A model generated the notes under the pieces. It searched no databases, was not told the origin of the DNA, and saw only the letters and a list, made by a program, of their open reading frames with translations. Shown piece after piece: positions 5,378 to 5,488 of a DNA stretch of 5,488 nt; the stretch's first letter is position 1, and the number at the start of each line of letters is the position of its first letter. The translations under genes were made by a program, and so were the position numbers. The DNA comes from Alphaproteobacteria bacterium (GTDB lineage: Bacteria > Pseudomonadota > Alphaproteobacteria > Rhizobiales > Devosiaceae), in NCBI GenBank assembly GCA_018820005.1, contig JAHJOS010000326.1, forward strand, positions 1 through 5,488. The letters are read 5' to 3'.

Positions 5378-5488
5378 CGGCCTTGAGCCGGGGCCTATCC
5401 TGAGATTGCAGGCCCGCAGCCAGGTGGTCCCAACGATCGACCTCTCGGCTCTGGCGCCATCTCAGGATGGTCCCTGCTTTCGCAGGGA
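5378..5488. repeat. Inverted pair of REP elements (REPIN-like), cut by the window edge
   Basis: Each unit is a short hairpin followed by a shared tail. The left unit is CGGC-CTTGA-GCCG (5378-5390) followed by GGGCCTATCCTGAGAT (5391-5406). The right unit, on the minus strand, is a perfect 7-bp stem TCCCTGC / GCAGGGA (5471-5477, 5482-5488) with a GAAA loop, followed by CCATCCTGAGAT (5470-5459). The ten bases ATCCTGAGAT are identical in both and face each other, with 52 bp between. This is the layout of REPINs, non-autonomous elements usually moved by a RAYT transposase encoded elsewhere. The hairpin type GCGAAAGC is widespread between genes in Alphaproteobacteria. The right unit may extend beyond the window. 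Confidence 0.65.

Noticed and set aside
5244..5488. Minus-strand frame open from the right edge to a TGA at 5244, about 80 codons, possible C-terminus of another protein
   Set aside because: It starts with PAKAGT, the translation commonly produced by REP hairpins of the GCGAAAGC type, and runs through both REP units. Third-position GC (about 68% by count) is modest, AGG/AGA/CGA codons are frequent, and no homology is recognisable.

Overview
The window reads as chromosomal DNA of a GC-rich alphaproteobacterium. A Hyphomicrobiales (Rhizobiales) relative, possibly Devosia-like, fits best. The evidence is a clear GcrA cell-cycle regulator (a family essentially confined to Alphaproteobacteria), few CcrM-type GANTC sites in coding DNA, the gene order argD-argF-hslO, and REP-like palindromes between genes. 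The genus is inference from recalled sequences, not from a search.

Layout, left to right. Positions 1-323 hold no confident gene, only a short ORF with a good Shine-Dalgarno and the terminator that ends hslO. Three genes then run leftward on the minus strand in transcription order argD (2573-3772), argF (1444-2376) and hslO (324-1331). A hairpin separates argF from hslO, and a REP-like inverted repeat fills the argD-argF gap. A 371-bp divergent regulatory region (3773-4143) follows. Next is gcrA (4144-4713) on the plus strand, with a textbook terminator. Converging on it from the right is a small PhnB-like VOC protein (4791-5189, minus). The right end (5190-5488) is non-coding and carries an inverted pair of REP elements (REPIN-like), truncated by the window edge.

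How the genes relate. ArgD (N-acetylornithine aminotransferase) and ArgF (ornithine carbamoyltransferase) act around ornithine in arginine synthesis. HslO/Hsp33 is a redox-switched holdase chaperone that rides in the same gene string. GcrA is a sigma70 partner that responds to adenine methylation at GANTC. The argD/gcrA divergent region holds four of only seven GANTC sites in the window, plus a perfect 17-bp dyad, a hairpin directly before gcrA and an intrinsic terminator inside the argD leader. This is the most interesting part of the window. It suggests methylation-linked control of gcrA, and possibly of the arg genes, plus premature termination ahead of argD.

No new multi-gene system, mobile element gene, CRISPR array, rRNA or tRNA was found. 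The protein-coding content is ordinary core genome. The unusual points are regulatory structures and one substituted active-site residue in ArgF (Cys to Asp in the HCLP motif).
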